Assembly (NCBI GenBank): GCA_020161845.1
Contig: JAIUNK010000033.1
Coordinates: 1 to 53,395, forward strand
From: Actinomycetota bacterium
GTDB lineage: Bacteria; Actinomycetota; Actinomycetes; Actinomycetales; Dermatophilaceae
Length of the DNA: 53,395 nucleotides
Reading direction: 5' to 3'
A program made the translations under genes and the position numbers. Below the pieces are notes generated by a model that ran no database searches, was not told the DNA's origin, and saw only the letters and a list, made by a program, of their open reading frames with translations. Positions 1-9,883 of the stretch are shown here, piece after piece (position 1 is the stretch's first letter; every line of letters starts with the position of its first letter).

Positions 1-68
1 CAGAGCCGCACGAACCGGATGTCGCGCTCCTCGAGGGTGCGCAGGACAAACTCCTCCTGACGATCCAT
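1..68 (-). CDS. glnA2: Glutamine synthetase, GlnA2-type, N-terminal fragment
   Basis: Only the first 22 codons are inside the window; the gene runs off the left edge. The peptide begins MDRQEEFVLRTLEERDIRFV and continues RLW. This matches the characteristic start of the second type I glutamine synthetase of Actinobacteria (GlnA2), whose first residues lead into the beta-grasp domain. The enzyme makes glutamine from glutamate, ammonia and ATP, and some GlnA2-like paralogues act on polyamines instead. The ATG at 68-66 is the natural start, with a modest AGGA about 10 bases upstream. The remaining ~420 residues, including the active site, cannot be seen, so the exact subfamily is inferred from the N-terminus alone. 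Confidence 0.75.
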   Translation of the reverse strand, partial: MDRQEEFVLRTLEERDIRFVRL

Positions 69-201
69 GCCCCGATCCTGCCGCACCTTTGTGACGCTGG
101 TGTTTCACGGCCCACGGCGTACGACGATCGCAGACGTCCCCATTCGTTCGGGTCCTGTGCCGGCCCCTCCGGACACCCTCTGGCACGCGCCACCCGTGGG
201 T

Positions 202-1011
202 TCAGGCCCGCGCGTGCACCCTGCGCAGCCTGGCGGCCCGCTCCGCCGCGCCCGGCGCTGGGTCCAGCGTGCAATAACGGTCCAGGGCCTCGGCGGCGAT
301 GCCAGCGCCGCAGACTCGCGCGGCGTGATCGTCGCCGGCGAGCTCGATGAGCAGCCGCACGCGACGTTCGTGCGCCCGAAAGGCGCTGATGAACGGCAGG
401 CAGGCCGCCGCCAGGCGGGCCAACCGCAGATGGCGATCGTGGCGGGCGGCGAGGTGATGTTCCTCGTGCGCCAGGATGGCCTCGACTTGACCGGGCGTGA
501 GGTGCTCGATCAGGCCTCGCGTGATGAGGATGTGCGGCACCGGGTCACGGGTGGCGCACGCGAACGGCCGGGGAGTATCGATGTAACTCACCGTGGTCGC
601 CCCCCGTTGCTGCTGAACGTAACCGCCGAGCAGGACCAGCCGACTCAGGGTCGTGTGCACGGCTCGATCGCTTCGGTTCAGCGCGTCCCCCCGACCGAGG
701 ACCACGGCAATAACCCCACCGACGCCGAACGGCACGGCACCGGCTGCCACCCCGCGCAGCGCCTCCCCGAGGAGATCCGTGCGGGACCTGGTCTCACCGG
801 GGGCCATCCCCCACACGACAATCAGGCCCACGGCGAGGACCGCGGCCGTCACACTGACCACGACGGCCGCCTCCTGAGCCCGCAGAGCGCTCGCCGGGCG
901 ACGAACCTGCCAGGCGCGGGGTCGAAACGCGGCATCCACGGTGAGCAGGAGCAGCGCGGAGAGGACCCCGGTCACCACGAGATGTGGCGGGAGCGATCCC
1001 CAGGCGATCAC
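202..1011 (-). CDS. M56-family (BlaR1/MecR1-like) membrane metallopeptidase
   Basis: 269 residues. Three hydrophobic segments (about 11-29, 48-69 and 87-106) precede a gluzincin-type zinc site, HEEHH at 182-186, with a likely third ligand in ELAGDD near 223-228. The architecture fits the M56 antirepressor peptidases, which sense a signal at the membrane and inactivate a BlaI/MecI repressor. It lacks the extracellular penicillin-binding sensor domain of true BlaR1, so the inducer need not be a beta-lactam. It overlaps the upstream blaI-like gene by 4 bp (1008-1011), so the two are translationally coupled. In Actinobacteria such pairs are often near copper or stress functions; the signal here is unknown. 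Confidence 0.8.
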   Translation of the reverse strand: MIAWGSLPPHLVVTGVLSALLLLTVDAAFRPRAWQVRRPASALRAQEAAVVVSVTAAVLAVGLIVVWGMAPGETRSRTDLLGEALRGVAAGAVPFGVGGVIAVVLGRGDALNRSDRAVHTTLSRLVLLGGYVQQQRGATTVSYIDTPRPFACATRDPVPHILITRGLIEHLTPGQVEAILAHEEHHLAARHDRHLRLARLAAACLPFISAFRAHERRVRLLIELAGDDHAARVCGAGIAAEALDRYCTLDPAPGAAERAARLRRVHARA

Positions 1012-1373
1012 GAGGCGCTGTCCGGACCGTCGGTGAGCACCGCCACATCGGCCGGACCCAGCAAGCCGGCAAATTGTGTCAGCACGGCACGCCGGTCGCT
1101 GGCGTGCGCCAGCAGGGCCTCCATCTGCGCCGCGACCGCCTCCGACTCGGGGGCTGCGGCCTCGAATCGAACCGGCTCAGCTCCGTCCAGCCGACGAACC
1201 TGTCCCTTGTCTTCGAGCCTGGCCAGCACCGTCAAGACGGTGGTTCGCGCGGGCGGGTTTGGCCCGGTGAACGACTCCCAAACCTGCCGCCCGGTGAGGG
1301 GACCTGCCGTGGCCCGCAGTCGACGCATGACTTGCGCCTCGAGCTCACCAGGCCCGTTGCGTCGAGTCATCAT
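1008..1373 (-). CDS. BlaI/MecI/CopY-family transcriptional repressor
   Basis: 121 residues. The N-terminal ~80 residues form the winged helix of the Penicillinase_R family (ELEAQVMRRL, then TVLTVLARLEDKGQVRR), followed by a short dimerisation and cleavage region. Two methionines open the gene and either could be the start. Proteins of this family bind dyads of TAC/GTA type and are released when the partner M56 protease is activated. Two such dyads lie directly upstream at 1402-1442, between this gene and the divergent PepSY gene, so it probably represses both itself and that gene. The BlaI-M56 overlap supports a two-gene operon. Confidence 0.88.
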   Translation of the reverse strand: MMTRRNGPGELEAQVMRRLRATAGPLTGRQVWESFTGPNPPARTTVLTVLARLEDKGQVRRLDGAEPVRFEAAAPESEAVAAQMEALLAHASDRRAVLTQFAGLLGPADVAVLTDGPDSAS

Positions 1374-1401
1374 CCGCGCACCCCAGCCCTCTCTTCGGAT
1401 T

Positions 1402-1442
1402 GACTACTTCGCGTAGACAGGCCTTGTCTACACGAAGTAGTC
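1402..1442. promoter_or_regulatory. Double BlaI-type operator in divergent promoter region
   Basis: A 41-bp inverted repeat with only two mismatched positions between its arms. It splits into two shorter dyads, GACTAC-TTCGC-GTAGAC at 1402-1418 and GTCTAC-ACGAA-GTAGTC at 1426-1442, each of the form GnCTAC-N5-GTAGnC. BlaI/MecI repressors bind paired dyads with TAC/GTA half-sites, so the adjacent blaI-like gene is the obvious ligand. The site lies between that gene and the PepSY gene. Confidence 0.75.
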
Positions 1443-1486
1443 TCATGCCCCGCACCGTATCAGAGCCCCCGTGAGGAGCACCCGCC

Positions 1487-2980
1487 ATGGCGCAGTCGAC
1501 CACCGAACGGCCCCCCGGAACCGGTCCGGCCGAGGAACCTCGAGGCCGACCCCTCGCTCGAAGCGGCCCTGGAACGGAAGCCGGAGCCCTTCGCTTGTTG
1601 GCGCTTCGACTGCACTTCTACGCCGGCGTGCTGGTTGGACCATTCCTCGTGGTGGCGGCTCTCTCGGGCCTGGTCTACGCGGTGTCCCCGACGATCGAGA
1701 ACGTCGTCGATCACCACAGCCTGGCGTCCGCCTCCGCCGATCAACGCGTTCCCCTCGCGACGCAGATCCGCACCGCCACCGAACGGCACCCCGACCTGAC
1801 CATGTCGGGGGTCATTCCTGGCGCCAACGGGGCCAACACCCGAGTGCTCTTCGCAGACGCCTCGCTGCCCTCCACCTCATATCAACGAGTGGTGTTCGTC
1901 GACCCCTCGGACGGGTCGGTCCCCGACGACACCGTCCAATACGGCAGCACCGGAGCCCTGCCGCTGCGCACCTGGATCGATGAGGTGCACCGCCGACTGC
2001 ACCTCGGCGATGCCGGACGGCTCTACGCGGAATTGGCCGCGTCCTGGCTGGCTCCGATCACTCTGGGTGGGCTCCTGCTGTGGTGGGACCGGAGCCGCCG
2101 AACCCGCCGTCGCGACGAGGTCTCGGCGCCCCGCCCCGCCGCATCGGCACGGGCCAGCCGTGGCCGACCGCTCCTGATGCGCCGCCACGCCGTCCTCGGC
2201 ACCTGGATTGCTCTCGGGCTGTTCGTGCTGGCCGCCACGGGGCTGACCTGGTCAACGTACGCCGGGGGACGCGTGTCGGATCTCCGGAAGGCGATGCAGT
2301 GGAGCACCCCCGCCCTCACCGCCAAGCCCGTCACCTCAGCGACGTCGACCGGCGCGGATGAGCACGCCGGGCACGACATGACGCGGCCCGCGGGGGATGT
2401 GGGCGCCGCGGCCCTACCAGATCAAGCCGCCCCCGTCCTGGCGGCCGCCCGCCAGGCCGGGCTGTCTGGGCCGGTACAGATGACCCCGCCGGTCGCCGCC
2501 GGGGCGCCCTGGCTGATCAAGGAGACGCGGCATTCCTGGACTGCCGGGCCAAACGCGGTCTCCATTGACCCCACCAGCTCCGCTGTCGTGCAGCGCCTGG
2601 ACTTCGCCACCTGGCCGCTGGCCGCGAAACTCACCGACTGGGGCATCCGGATCCACATGGGGTTCCTCTTCGGGCTCCCGAATCAGCTGCTGCTCGCCGG
2701 TCTGGCCGGAGCCCTCCTGGTGATGATCGCCCGCGGCTATCGCATGTGGTGGCTGCGACGCCCCGGATCCCGATTCGGTCGCCCACCGGCGCGCGGAGCG
2801 CTGCGGGAGTTGGCGCGGCGGCGACCGGTTGCCACGGTCCTCGGCGGCGCCCTCCTCATCGCGGTCGGCTGGGCCATCCCGCTGCTGGGCATCTCGCTGC
2901 TCGGGTTTCTTCTTGTCGACAGCCTGATTGGCCTGGTCACCCGTCGTACCGCCGCAACCCACAGCACGGCAGGGGGCTAG
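1487..2980 (+). CDS. PepSY-associated transmembrane (PiuB-like) protein
   Basis: 497 residues. The layout fits the PepSY_TM family: a first membrane helix near residues 47-70 (after the LHFYAGVLVGPF stretch), a long exported domain, helices near 183-203 and 238-262, a second exported domain, and C-terminal helices. Family members are linked to iron or haem reduction and uptake and to periplasmic redox; the true reaction is not known. The second exported loop contains a His/Met-rich patch, DEHAGHDM, near residue 290, which could bind copper or another soft metal. The start ATG follows GTGAGGAG. The gene faces the BlaI/M56 pair across a double operator and is probably its regulatory target. Confidence 0.75.
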   Translation: MAQSTTERPPGTGPAEEPRGRPLARSGPGTEAGALRLLALRLHFYAGVLVGPFLVVAALSGLVYAVSPTIENVVDHHSLASASADQRVPLATQIRTATERHPDLTMSGVIPGANGANTRVLFADASLPSTSYQRVVFVDPSDGSVPDDTVQYGSTGALPLRTWIDEVHRRLHLGDAGRLYAELAASWLAPITLGGLLLWWDRSRRTRRRDEVSAPRPAASARASRGRPLLMRRHAVLGTWIALGLFVLAATGLTWSTYAGGRVSDLRKAMQWSTPALTAKPVTSATSTGADEHAGHDMTRPAGDVGAAALPDQAAPVLAAARQAGLSGPVQMTPPVAAGAPWLIKETRHSWTAGPNAVSIDPTSSAVVQRLDFATWPLAAKLTDWGIRIHMGFLFGLPNQLLLAGLAGALLVMIARGYRMWWLRRPGSRFGRPPARGALRELARRRPVATVLGGALLIAVGWAIPLLGISLLGFLLVDSLIGLVTRRTAATHSTAGG

Positions 2981-3231
2981 CCTCGCAGATCCAGGCCAGC
3001 AGGCGTTCCGATAGGGAAACCGCCGCACCCGGTCTGGGTGGCTTTCCGGGCAGCCACCCAGTCCTGTCAACAGCGCACGGCCTGCAGTGAACGTCGGGTG
3101 ATCATCCCCACGTCCCACCGGCTCGCCGAGGGTGAGAACACGTTGTATCGACGCTGAGAACGTGATGAGGTGAAGGCACCCGTAGTTGCCGGCGAGCGAC
3201 CGCCCGCCGGGTGAGGATCCGAGGAGACGAC

Positions 3232-3639
3232 ATGACTCTTCCGAACGAGATCTCCGAGGCCGACGCCAAGCCGGCCGATGCCATCGAGGTCGTCCAGCAC
3301 GTCCCCCGCCCCATCGCCGAGGTATGGCGACGGTTGACCCAACGGGACGGCATCGAGGCCTTCCTGGGTGAGGGCGCCACGTTGGGCGGCAAGGGCGACT
3401 CCTGGCACGCCGCGGACGGGACCTACGGGGTCACCCGCAGCTACCACCCGGAGCAGCAGGTCCGGGTCAGTTGGCACGCCGACGGCGATGCGCCCAAGAC
3501 GATGGTCGATCTCCAGATGGAACCCGAGGGCGAGGGCACCCTGCTCACCCTGCGACACGAGCACCTCACCGATGACATGGACCGCGACGCGCTCGTGCAG
3601 CGCTGGGACGCGGCCATGCATCGCCTGACTCAGATCTGA
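3232..3639 (+). CDS. SRPBCC (AHSA1/START-like) domain protein
   Basis: 135 residues from the ATG at 3232, chosen because GAGGAG lies just upstream; an in-frame GTG at 3211 would add seven residues with no better support. The pattern IEVVQHVPRPIAEVWRRLT, then a glycine-rich loop and a terminal helix (DALVQRWDAAMHRLTQI), is that of the SRPBCC fold, which binds hydrophobic ligands in a helix-grip cavity. AHSA1-type members in bacteria are mostly of unknown function. It stands alone, 250 bp after the PepSY gene, and is followed by a strong hairpin. No operon partner suggests a ligand. Confidence 0.75.
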   Translation: MTLPNEISEADAKPADAIEVVQHVPRPIAEVWRRLTQRDGIEAFLGEGATLGGKGDSWHAADGTYGVTRSYHPEQQVRVSWHADGDAPKTMVDLQMEPEGEGTLLTLRHEHLTDDMDRDALVQRWDAAMHRLTQI

Positions 3640-3668
3640 ACCCCGCGCTCGGCCCTGCCGGGACGCCC

Positions 3669-3701
3669 GACGGCGCCGGTCCCGATAGGACCGGCGCCGT
3701 C
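3669..3701 (+). terminator. Hairpin after SRPBCC gene
   Basis: A perfect 14-bp stem (GACGGCGCCGGTCC paired with its complement) closes a 5-base CGATA loop 30 bp after the SRPBCC stop codon. There is no long T run, as is usual for GC-rich actinobacterial terminators. Being symmetric, it could also serve the convergent small gene that ends at 3802. Confidence 0.7.
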
Positions 3702-3801
3702 GTGTCAGCCTCGTCAGTCTTCGCTGGTCTGGACTGCTCCTCGCGTTCCGCTGCGGGCGCACCTCGCTACGCTCGGCGCACCCTGCGCTGCACGCTTCGT
3801 C

Positions 3802-3990
3802 TCAGTCCGACCAGTCTTCTTCCCGCTCCCGGCGGTCCTCCTCGTCCCAGCGCTCGGTGTTCTCCCGGGCGTGCTCCAGGGCGTGCTCGGCCTCGGCCCG
3901 GGTGGCATAGGGCCCCAACAGGTTGTCCTTGCGCGCGGTCTCCTCGTCCTCCTCGACCTGACCAGTGCCGATGTTGAACCAGTACTTCAT
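3802..3990 (-). CDS. Small SPOR-like hypothetical protein
   Basis: 62 residues starting [17 protein letters not shown]. The first half resembles a SPOR-type repeat ([12 protein letters not shown], then [13 protein letters not shown]), which in actinobacterial proteins of this kind is commonly followed by a charged helix; here the C-terminus is Glu/Arg/Asp-rich. An AGGAGG ribosome-binding site lies 6 bases upstream of the ATG. The protein is probably cytoplasmic and has no assigned activity. It is divergent from the methionine aminopeptidase gene. Confidence 0.7.
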   Translation of the reverse strand: MKYWFNIGTGQVEEDEETARKDNLLGPYATRAEAEHALEHARENTERWDEEDRREREEDWSD

Positions 3991-4089
3991 GTGTCGCCTC
4001 CTGGCGCCTCGGACCTTGGCGGGCGGGCGACCCCGCCCGGGGCCCCCGTACGCTCAGCCTGCCACCGCCGCGATCCGCCGACCACCATC

Positions 4090-4126
4090 GCCGGCCACCG
4101 TCGCCGGCCACCGTCGCCGGCCGCTG
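4090..4126. repeat. Short tandem repeat upstream of map
   Basis: The unit CACC(G/A)TCGCCGGC is repeated three times in a row in the leader between the SPOR-like gene and map. It is a simple repeat of the kind found at several intergenic places in this window. No function is evident. Confidence 0.5.
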
Positions 4127-4170
4127 GTCCCGACCGGCTCACGGCGGCCCCGGTGCGGCACAATCGGCGC

Positions 4171-5040
4171 ATGCCCCCCAGCCTCCCCACGGCACCCCTG
4201 CGTCCCGGCCGAGTCGGCCCACGACGCGCCGTACCCGCCGGCATCGCTCGTCCTGAATACGTCGGCCGGCCAGCCCCCGCGCCGTACCTCGGGCCGGAAG
4301 TCAAGGACGCCGAGACCATCGAGCGGATGCGGGCGGCCGGTCGGCTGGCGGCCCGCGCCCTCGCGGCCGGCGGCGCCGCCGTCGCCCCCGGCGTCAGCAC
4401 CGACGAACTCGACCGGGTGGTGCACGAATTCCTCTGCGACCACGGCGCCTACCCGTCCCCGCTGGACTACCGCGGCTTCCCCAAGTCGCTGTGCACCTCG
4501 GTCAACGAGGTGATCTGCCACGGCATCCCCGACGATCGGGAGCTGGCCGAGGGCGACATCGTCAACCTCGACGTGACCTGCTACCTGGACGGCGTGCACG
4601 GCGACACCAACGCGACGTTCCCGGTCGGGACGATCGACGCCGAATCCCAACACCTCATCGACGTGACCGCAGAGGCCCTGCGGCGCGGCATCAACGCGGT
4701 GCGCCCCGGCCGGGAACTCAACGTGATCGGCCGGGTCATCGAAAGCTACGCGCGGCGGTTCGGGATGGGCGTGGTGCGCGACTACACCGGGCACGGGATC
4801 GGCTCGGCGTTCCACTCCGGCCTCATCGTGCCGCACTACGACGCGGCCCCCGAGTATTCGACCCCCATTGAGGAGGGCATGACCTTTACGATCGAACCGA
4901 TGCTCAACCTGGGCACCCCGGAGTGGACGATGTGGGCCGACGACTGGACTGTCGTCACGGCCGACCTGCGCCGCTCCGCCCAGTTCGAGCACACGATCCT
5001 CGTCACCGCCACCGGCGCCGAGATCCTCACCCTGCCCTGA
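4171..5040 (+). CDS. map: Type I methionine aminopeptidase
   Basis: 289 residues. The enzyme removes the initiator methionine from nascent proteins with a dinuclear metal centre. The expected ligands can be placed: D in [11 protein letters not shown] in HGDTNATF, H in DYTGHGIG, E in FTIEPMLN and E in QFEHTIL; the substrate histidine is in VICHGIPDD. The ~40-residue N-terminal extension with proline-rich sequence is typical of actinobacterial type Ic MetAPs. The ATG at 4171 is preferred over longer in-frame readings, which are not conserved in character. CACAAT lies six bases before the ATG and no Shine-Dalgarno is seen, so the mRNA may be leaderless. ppgK follows after 12 bp. Confidence 0.93.
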   Translation: MPPSLPTAPLRPGRVGPRRAVPAGIARPEYVGRPAPAPYLGPEVKDAETIERMRAAGRLAARALAAGGAAVAPGVSTDELDRVVHEFLCDHGAYPSPLDYRGFPKSLCTSVNEVICHGIPDDRELAEGDIVNLDVTCYLDGVHGDTNATFPVGTIDAESQHLIDVTAEALRRGINAVRPGRELNVIGRVIESYARRFGMGVVRDYTGHGIGSAFHSGLIVPHYDAAPEYSTPIEEGMTFTIEPMLNLGTPEWTMWADDWTVVTADLRRSAQFEHTILVTATGAEILTLP

Positions 5041-5052
5041 AAGGACCAGACG

Positions 5053-5907
5053 ATGGCCCCCCGGACCCACCCTCTCGGCATCGACATCGGCGGGAGCGGG
5101 GTCAAGGGCGCCCCGGTCGATCTGACCGCCGGCGAGCTGGCCGCGGACCGGCGACGGATCGACACGCCGCAGCCCGCCACGCCGGACGCGGTGGCCGACG
5201 TCGTCGCGCAGATCGCGGAGCACTTCGCCGACGAGACCGGCAACTCCCCGGTGGGCATCACCATCCCGGGGATCGTGCGGCACGGGGTCATGCACTCCGC
5301 GGCGAACATCGACAAGTCTTGGATCGGGACCGACGTCCAGCGCCTGTTCGGCGAGCGGCTCGGCCGGCCAGTCGCCGTGCTCAACGACGCCGACGCGGCC
5401 GGCGTCGCGGAGAAGCGCTACGGCGCCGCCAAGGACGTCCCGGGCACCGTCTTTCTCGCCACGCTGGGCACCGGCATCGGCACCGCGCTGCTCGTCGACG
5501 GCGTCCTCGTGCCGAACTGCGAACTGGGCCATCTGGAACTCGACGGCCACGACGCGGAGACCCGCGCGGCGGCCTCGGCGCGGGAGCGGGAGAAGCTGTC
5601 CTGGGAGGAGTGGGCCGCCCGGCTGCAGCGCTACTTCGCCCACATCGAGATGCTGTTCTCCCCCGACCTGATCGTCATCGGCGGCGGGGTGAGCCGCAAG
5701 TCGCACAAGTTCCTGCCGCTGCTGGACCTGACGGCCCCGATCGTGCCCGCGACGCTGCGCAACCAGGCCGGGATCGTCGGCGCGGCCTGGTACGCCGCCG
5801 ACGCGGCGAGTGGCAACGGCACCCGGCGTACCGCGGCCGGCGCGACCAAGGCCACCGCCGCGAAGAGCACGGCGACCAAGAACGCCGCGAAGAAGACCTC
5901 CGGCTAG
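5053..5907 (+). CDS. ppgK: Polyphosphate glucokinase
   Basis: 284 residues of the ROK superfamily. It phosphorylates glucose to glucose 6-phosphate using polyphosphate or ATP. The N-terminal phosphate-binding motif [11 protein letters not shown] (9-19), the NDADAAG motif, and the [10 protein letters not shown] loop are all present. The SWEEWAARL segment is typical of actinobacterial PpgK. The C-terminus ends in an unusual Ala/Lys/Thr tail of about 25 residues ([16 protein letters not shown]), which resembles the basic tails of actinobacterial DNA-binding proteins and might bind the anionic polyphosphate. The start follows AAAGGA. It is likely co-transcribed with map and ends with a 4-bp convergent overlap with the MBL-fold gene. 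Confidence 0.93.
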   Translation: MAPRTHPLGIDIGGSGVKGAPVDLTAGELAADRRRIDTPQPATPDAVADVVAQIAEHFADETGNSPVGITIPGIVRHGVMHSAANIDKSWIGTDVQRLFGERLGRPVAVLNDADAAGVAEKRYGAAKDVPGTVFLATLGTGIGTALLVDGVLVPNCELGHLELDGHDAETRAAASAREREKLSWEEWAARLQRYFAHIEMLFSPDLIVIGGGVSRKSHKFLPLLDLTAPIVPATLRNQAGIVGAAWYAADAASGNGTRRTAAGATKATAAKSTATKNAAKKTSG

Positions 5908-6557
5908 GTCAGCCGCGCGGGAGCGCCGCCGGCGAGATCGACGAGCTGTACGTCGTCGCCGGTGAGCCGGTCGATCTGGGACAGGTAGATGGTCCGCCCA
6001 CGGGCCTGCAGCAGCCCGTCGTGAATGGGCACGAACCGGGGCGGGGCGACCCGGCGGACGAACTCGATGGTCTCCTTCATCGCGCACCATGGGGCGTTGA
6101 TCGGCACGGCCAGCACGTCGACCGGTCCGGGGTCGGCGTCGATGGCGTCGCCGGGGTGGAACAGCGCGGGTTCGCCGTCGGCGCGCAGCACGACCCCGGT
6201 GTTGTCGATGCGAGCGATGTCGGCGTGGATGACGGCGTGCTGCTTGCCGACGGTGTGCGCGGTCACCGGGCCGATCGCGAAGGTGGCGTCGGTGGCCAGG
6301 TCCGCGACGTCCAGGCCCCGCTCGGTGAGCTGCGCCGCGGTCTGCGGTTCGGCAAGGACCCGAGCCCGCGGATTCGCCGCCAGCAGCGCGGGCATCCGGT
6401 CCAGGTCGCAGTGGTCGGGGTGCTGATGCGTCACCAGGATCGCGTCGAGGTCGCGCAGGTCCTCGAAGCCGGGGGTGAAGCCGCCGGGGTCGAGCAGGAT
6501 GCGGGTGTCGGCGATCTCGACGAGCAGGCACGAGTGGCCGAGCTGGGTCACCATCAT
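5904..6557 (-). CDS. Metallo-beta-lactamase-fold hydrolase (UlaG-like)
   Basis: 217 residues. The MBL signature HQHPDHCD and further ligands (HPGD, and a late HDG) fit a two-metal hydrolase of the UlaG/L-ascorbate-6-phosphate-lactonase-like branch, which has many uncharacterised cytoplasmic members. The N-terminus [11 protein letters not shown] and the LLDPGG motif are typical. Substrate is unknown. A TACGCT box sits seven bases before the first ATG with no Shine-Dalgarno, pointing to a leaderless transcript; the second ATG three bases later is an alternative. The gene ends inside the last codons of ppgK on the other strand, and its start is 48 bp from the divergent guaB1. Confidence 0.85.
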   Translation of the reverse strand: MMVTQLGHSCLLVEIADTRILLDPGGFTPGFEDLRDLDAILVTHQHPDHCDLDRMPALLAANPRARVLAEPQTAAQLTERGLDVADLATDATFAIGPVTAHTVGKQHAVIHADIARIDNTGVVLRADGEPALFHPGDAIDADPGPVDVLAVPINAPWCAMKETIEFVRRVAPPRFVPIHDGLLQARGRTIYLSQIDRLTGDDVQLVDLAGGAPARLT

Positions 6558-6571
6558 GGCGGCCAGCGTAA

Positions 6572-8062
<1,491 letters not shown>

Positions 8063-8086
8063 GCGGCCGGGTCTCGGGGCACGCCG

Positions 8087-8137
8087 GCTGAGGGTCAGGC
8101 CGGGCTGAGGGTCAGGCCGAGCTGAGGGTCAGGCCGA
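8087..8137. repeat. Three 17-bp direct repeats at guaB1/flavin reductase junction
   Basis: The unit GCTGAGGGTCAGGCCGG occurs three times head to tail with a period of exactly 17 bp. The third copy contains the stop codon of the convergent flavin reductase gene, so array expansion would leave that protein intact. Confidence 0.7.
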
Positions 8138-8707
8138 CAGGACGGCGGCGAGGGTGGCGCCCAGCTCGTACGCCGCGGCGGTGGCGGCCTCGTCCACCGG
8201 GCCCAGCACGGCCAGCGGCTGCGCGGCCGGGCGCCACTTCAGCGCCGTGACGATCGACTCGACCGAGCGGACCGCGCCAGTGGTGTCATAACGGCCGTGC
8301 ACGAGCAGACCGTAGGGGCGGCCCGCCGTTCCCGACGTACCGTCCGTTCCCGACGTACCGTCCGTGCCGTCCCGGCCGGCGTGGCCGTCCCGGCCGGCGT
8401 GACCCGGCGCTCCCCCGGACTGGCCGCCCGGCGCTTCCAGGGCCCCGCCAATCTGCAGAAACGTCGAGTCGAACAGGTGCTTCATCGCCCCGCTCATGAA
8501 ACCGAAGTTGGCGGTGGTGATCAGCAGGTAGCCGTCCGCAGCCAGCAGATCCCCGGCGTCGGCCTCATCGCAGGCGAAGGCCAACGCGGGCAGGTCCCGG
8601 ACCGTGACCCCGTCGATGTCGGGATGCCTCGCCCCCGCCAGCGCGGCATCCGTGAGTCGCCGCAGCGAGTCGGTCGGGGCGTGATGGACGACGAGCAGCG
8701 TGGCCAT
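8129..8707 (-). CDS. NADPH-dependent FMN reductase/flavodoxin-like protein with collagen-like insert
   Basis: 192 residues. The N-terminus MATLLVVHHAPTDSLRRL and the segments LLITTANFGFMSGAMKHLFD and GLLVHGRYD fit the flavodoxin-fold, FMN-binding quinone/flavin reductase family. Between beta strands, at about residues 95-131, sits an insert of Gly-X-Y triplets (GAP GHA GRD GHA GRD GTD GTS GTD GTS GTA GRP). At DNA level the insert is a minisatellite of 18-bp (GTTCCCGACGTACCGTCC) and 15-bp units. The fold looks complete on both sides, so the loop is probably tolerated. The start has only a weak upstream signal. It is monocistronic. Confidence 0.75.
   Translation of the reverse strand: MATLLVVHHAPTDSLRRLTDAALAGARHPDIDGVTVRDLPALAFACDEADAGDLLAADGYLLITTANFGFMSGAMKHLFDSTFLQIGGALEAPGGQSGGAPGHAGRDGHAGRDGTDGTSGTDGTSGTAGRPYGLLVHGRYDTTGAVRSVESIVTALKWRPAAQPLAVLGPVDEAATAAAYELGATLAAVLSA
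8329..8403. repeat. Coding minisatellite in flavin reductase gene
   Basis: Two 18-bp copies (GTTCCCGACGTACCGTCC) followed by two 15-bp copies (GTCCCGGCCGGCGTG) in the coding strand's complement. All unit lengths are multiples of three, so the reading frame survives and a Gly-X-Y peptide results. Confidence 0.75.
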
Positions 8708-8766
8708 GCCTCACCCTGGCATACCCCCGACAGGGCAGGCGCCCCTGCCAGGGCGCGCCCAGGTCG

Positions 8767-9699
8767 TCAGAGCTCCTCCTCCTCCCGGCGCTGACTGCGA
8801 ACGAACAGCACCAGGCCCACGCCGCCGGCCGCGGCCAGCCCGCCGGCCACGATGAGCGTGGTGGGGTCGTACCCCGAGGAGCTGGTCGCCGCCGACAGGG
8901 CGACGTTCTGCCGCGTGCCCTCCGCCCCGGAGCACGGGCTCCCCACGTCGACCAGGTCGACGATGTGCTGCGTCGCGCCACCGGGGAAGGGCCGCTCACT
9001 CGGCGCGTCGTACACCACGAAGGCCTTCCCCGCCGCCCAGCGGCTGACCCTGCCGGCGCCGACGGAGGCATCCACGAGGTCGTTGTCGGGTCCGCACACC
9101 ACGGTGACGCCGGGCGTGGGCAGTCCGGCGGGGTCCATCCCCGGCCGGGAGGACGTGGCCGGCGCTGCGGCCGGCCCGGCACCCTCGCGGCCGTCCATCG
9201 GTGTCGAGCCGGCGGCGCCGGACACCCCGCCCGCCGGTGCACCGTCGGCGGTCGTCGCGGAGGTGCTCGTGTCCGCAGTGGTCGCGCCGGTCGACGCCGT
9301 CGGGGTGCTCGCCCCGGTCACCGTCCGCGCCGCGGGCGGGGTGGCCGTCGGAGGCGTCGTGGGACGGCTCGCCGAAGTGGTGGCCGTGGTGGCCGGGGTG
9401 GTCGGGGTGGGCGTGGTTGAGGTGCTGGACGGCGCCGGTGTGGTGGGCCTCGAGGTGGTCGGTCGCGGGGTGGGCGAGACCGGCGTCGTGGTGGCCGGCG
9501 CGGGCGTCTGCGTTCGGGTCGAGGTCGGCACGGGCCGCGGCGTCGGGGTCGGGCGGATCGGGCGCGCGGTCTCCCTCCCCCGGTCCGGCGTAGTGGGCGT
9601 CGCGGTGTCGGCGTTCGCCGCCGTCGGGGTCGCCGCCAGGCTCATCCCGGCCGCGAGGGCGAGGCCGAGCAGGGCGGGCGCGGTACGTCGTGTGGACAT
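8767..9699 (-). CDS. Secreted/membrane-anchored Thr-Pro-rich stalk protein
   Basis: 310 residues from the ATG at 9699, chosen because GGAGG lies 8 bases upstream and a clear signal peptide follows (basic MSTRRT, hydrophobic LLGLALAAGMSLAA, cleavage near ANA-DT). Residues ~35-165 are a low-complexity Thr/Pro/Ala/Ser stalk. A compact domain of about 90 residues follows with two cysteines (VVCGPDND and GSPCSG) that may form a disulphide. The C-terminus is a membrane helix (LIVAGGLAAAGGVGLVLFV) and a basic-acidic tail (RSQRREEEEL). There is no LPXTG, so anchoring is by the helix alone. The role is unknown; cell-envelope display of the small domain is the best guess. Confidence 0.75.
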   Translation of the reverse strand: MSTRRTAPALLGLALAAGMSLAATPTAANADTATPTTPDRGRETARPIRPTPTPRPVPTSTRTQTPAPATTTPVSPTPRPTTSRPTTPAPSSTSTTPTPTTPATTATTSASRPTTPPTATPPAARTVTGASTPTASTGATTADTSTSATTADGAPAGGVSGAAGSTPMDGREGAGPAAAPATSSRPGMDPAGLPTPGVTVVCGPDNDLVDASVGAGRVSRWAAGKAFVVYDAPSERPFPGGATQHIVDLVDVGSPCSGAEGTRQNVALSAATSSSGYDPTTLIVAGGLAAAGGVGLVLFVRSQRREEEEL

Positions 9700-9866
9700 G
9701 GGACAACCTCCATGACTTGGGCAGGGCATCCCCCGCGGCTGTCCCCCCAGCCGCCGATACCCAGCGTGGCCCGGTCCCCCCTCGACGACCGGCCGCCCGG
9801 ACCCTCGGGCGCACTCCACCAGCCTAGTCGCTGTAGGGCGTCCGTCCAGCTCGCCGGCTGGTCGGT

Positions 9867-9883
9867 GCCTGCGAACGGCAGGC
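9867..9883 (-). terminator. rnpB terminator hairpin
   Basis: A 6-bp GCCTGC/GCAGGC stem with a five-base loop directly follows the 3' end of the RNase P RNA on the minus strand. Confidence 0.5.

Noticed and set aside
4054-6531. 825-codon open frame antisense to map and ppgK
   Set aside because: It spans two certain genes on the other strand, is rich in Arg/Gly/Pro, and has no family character.
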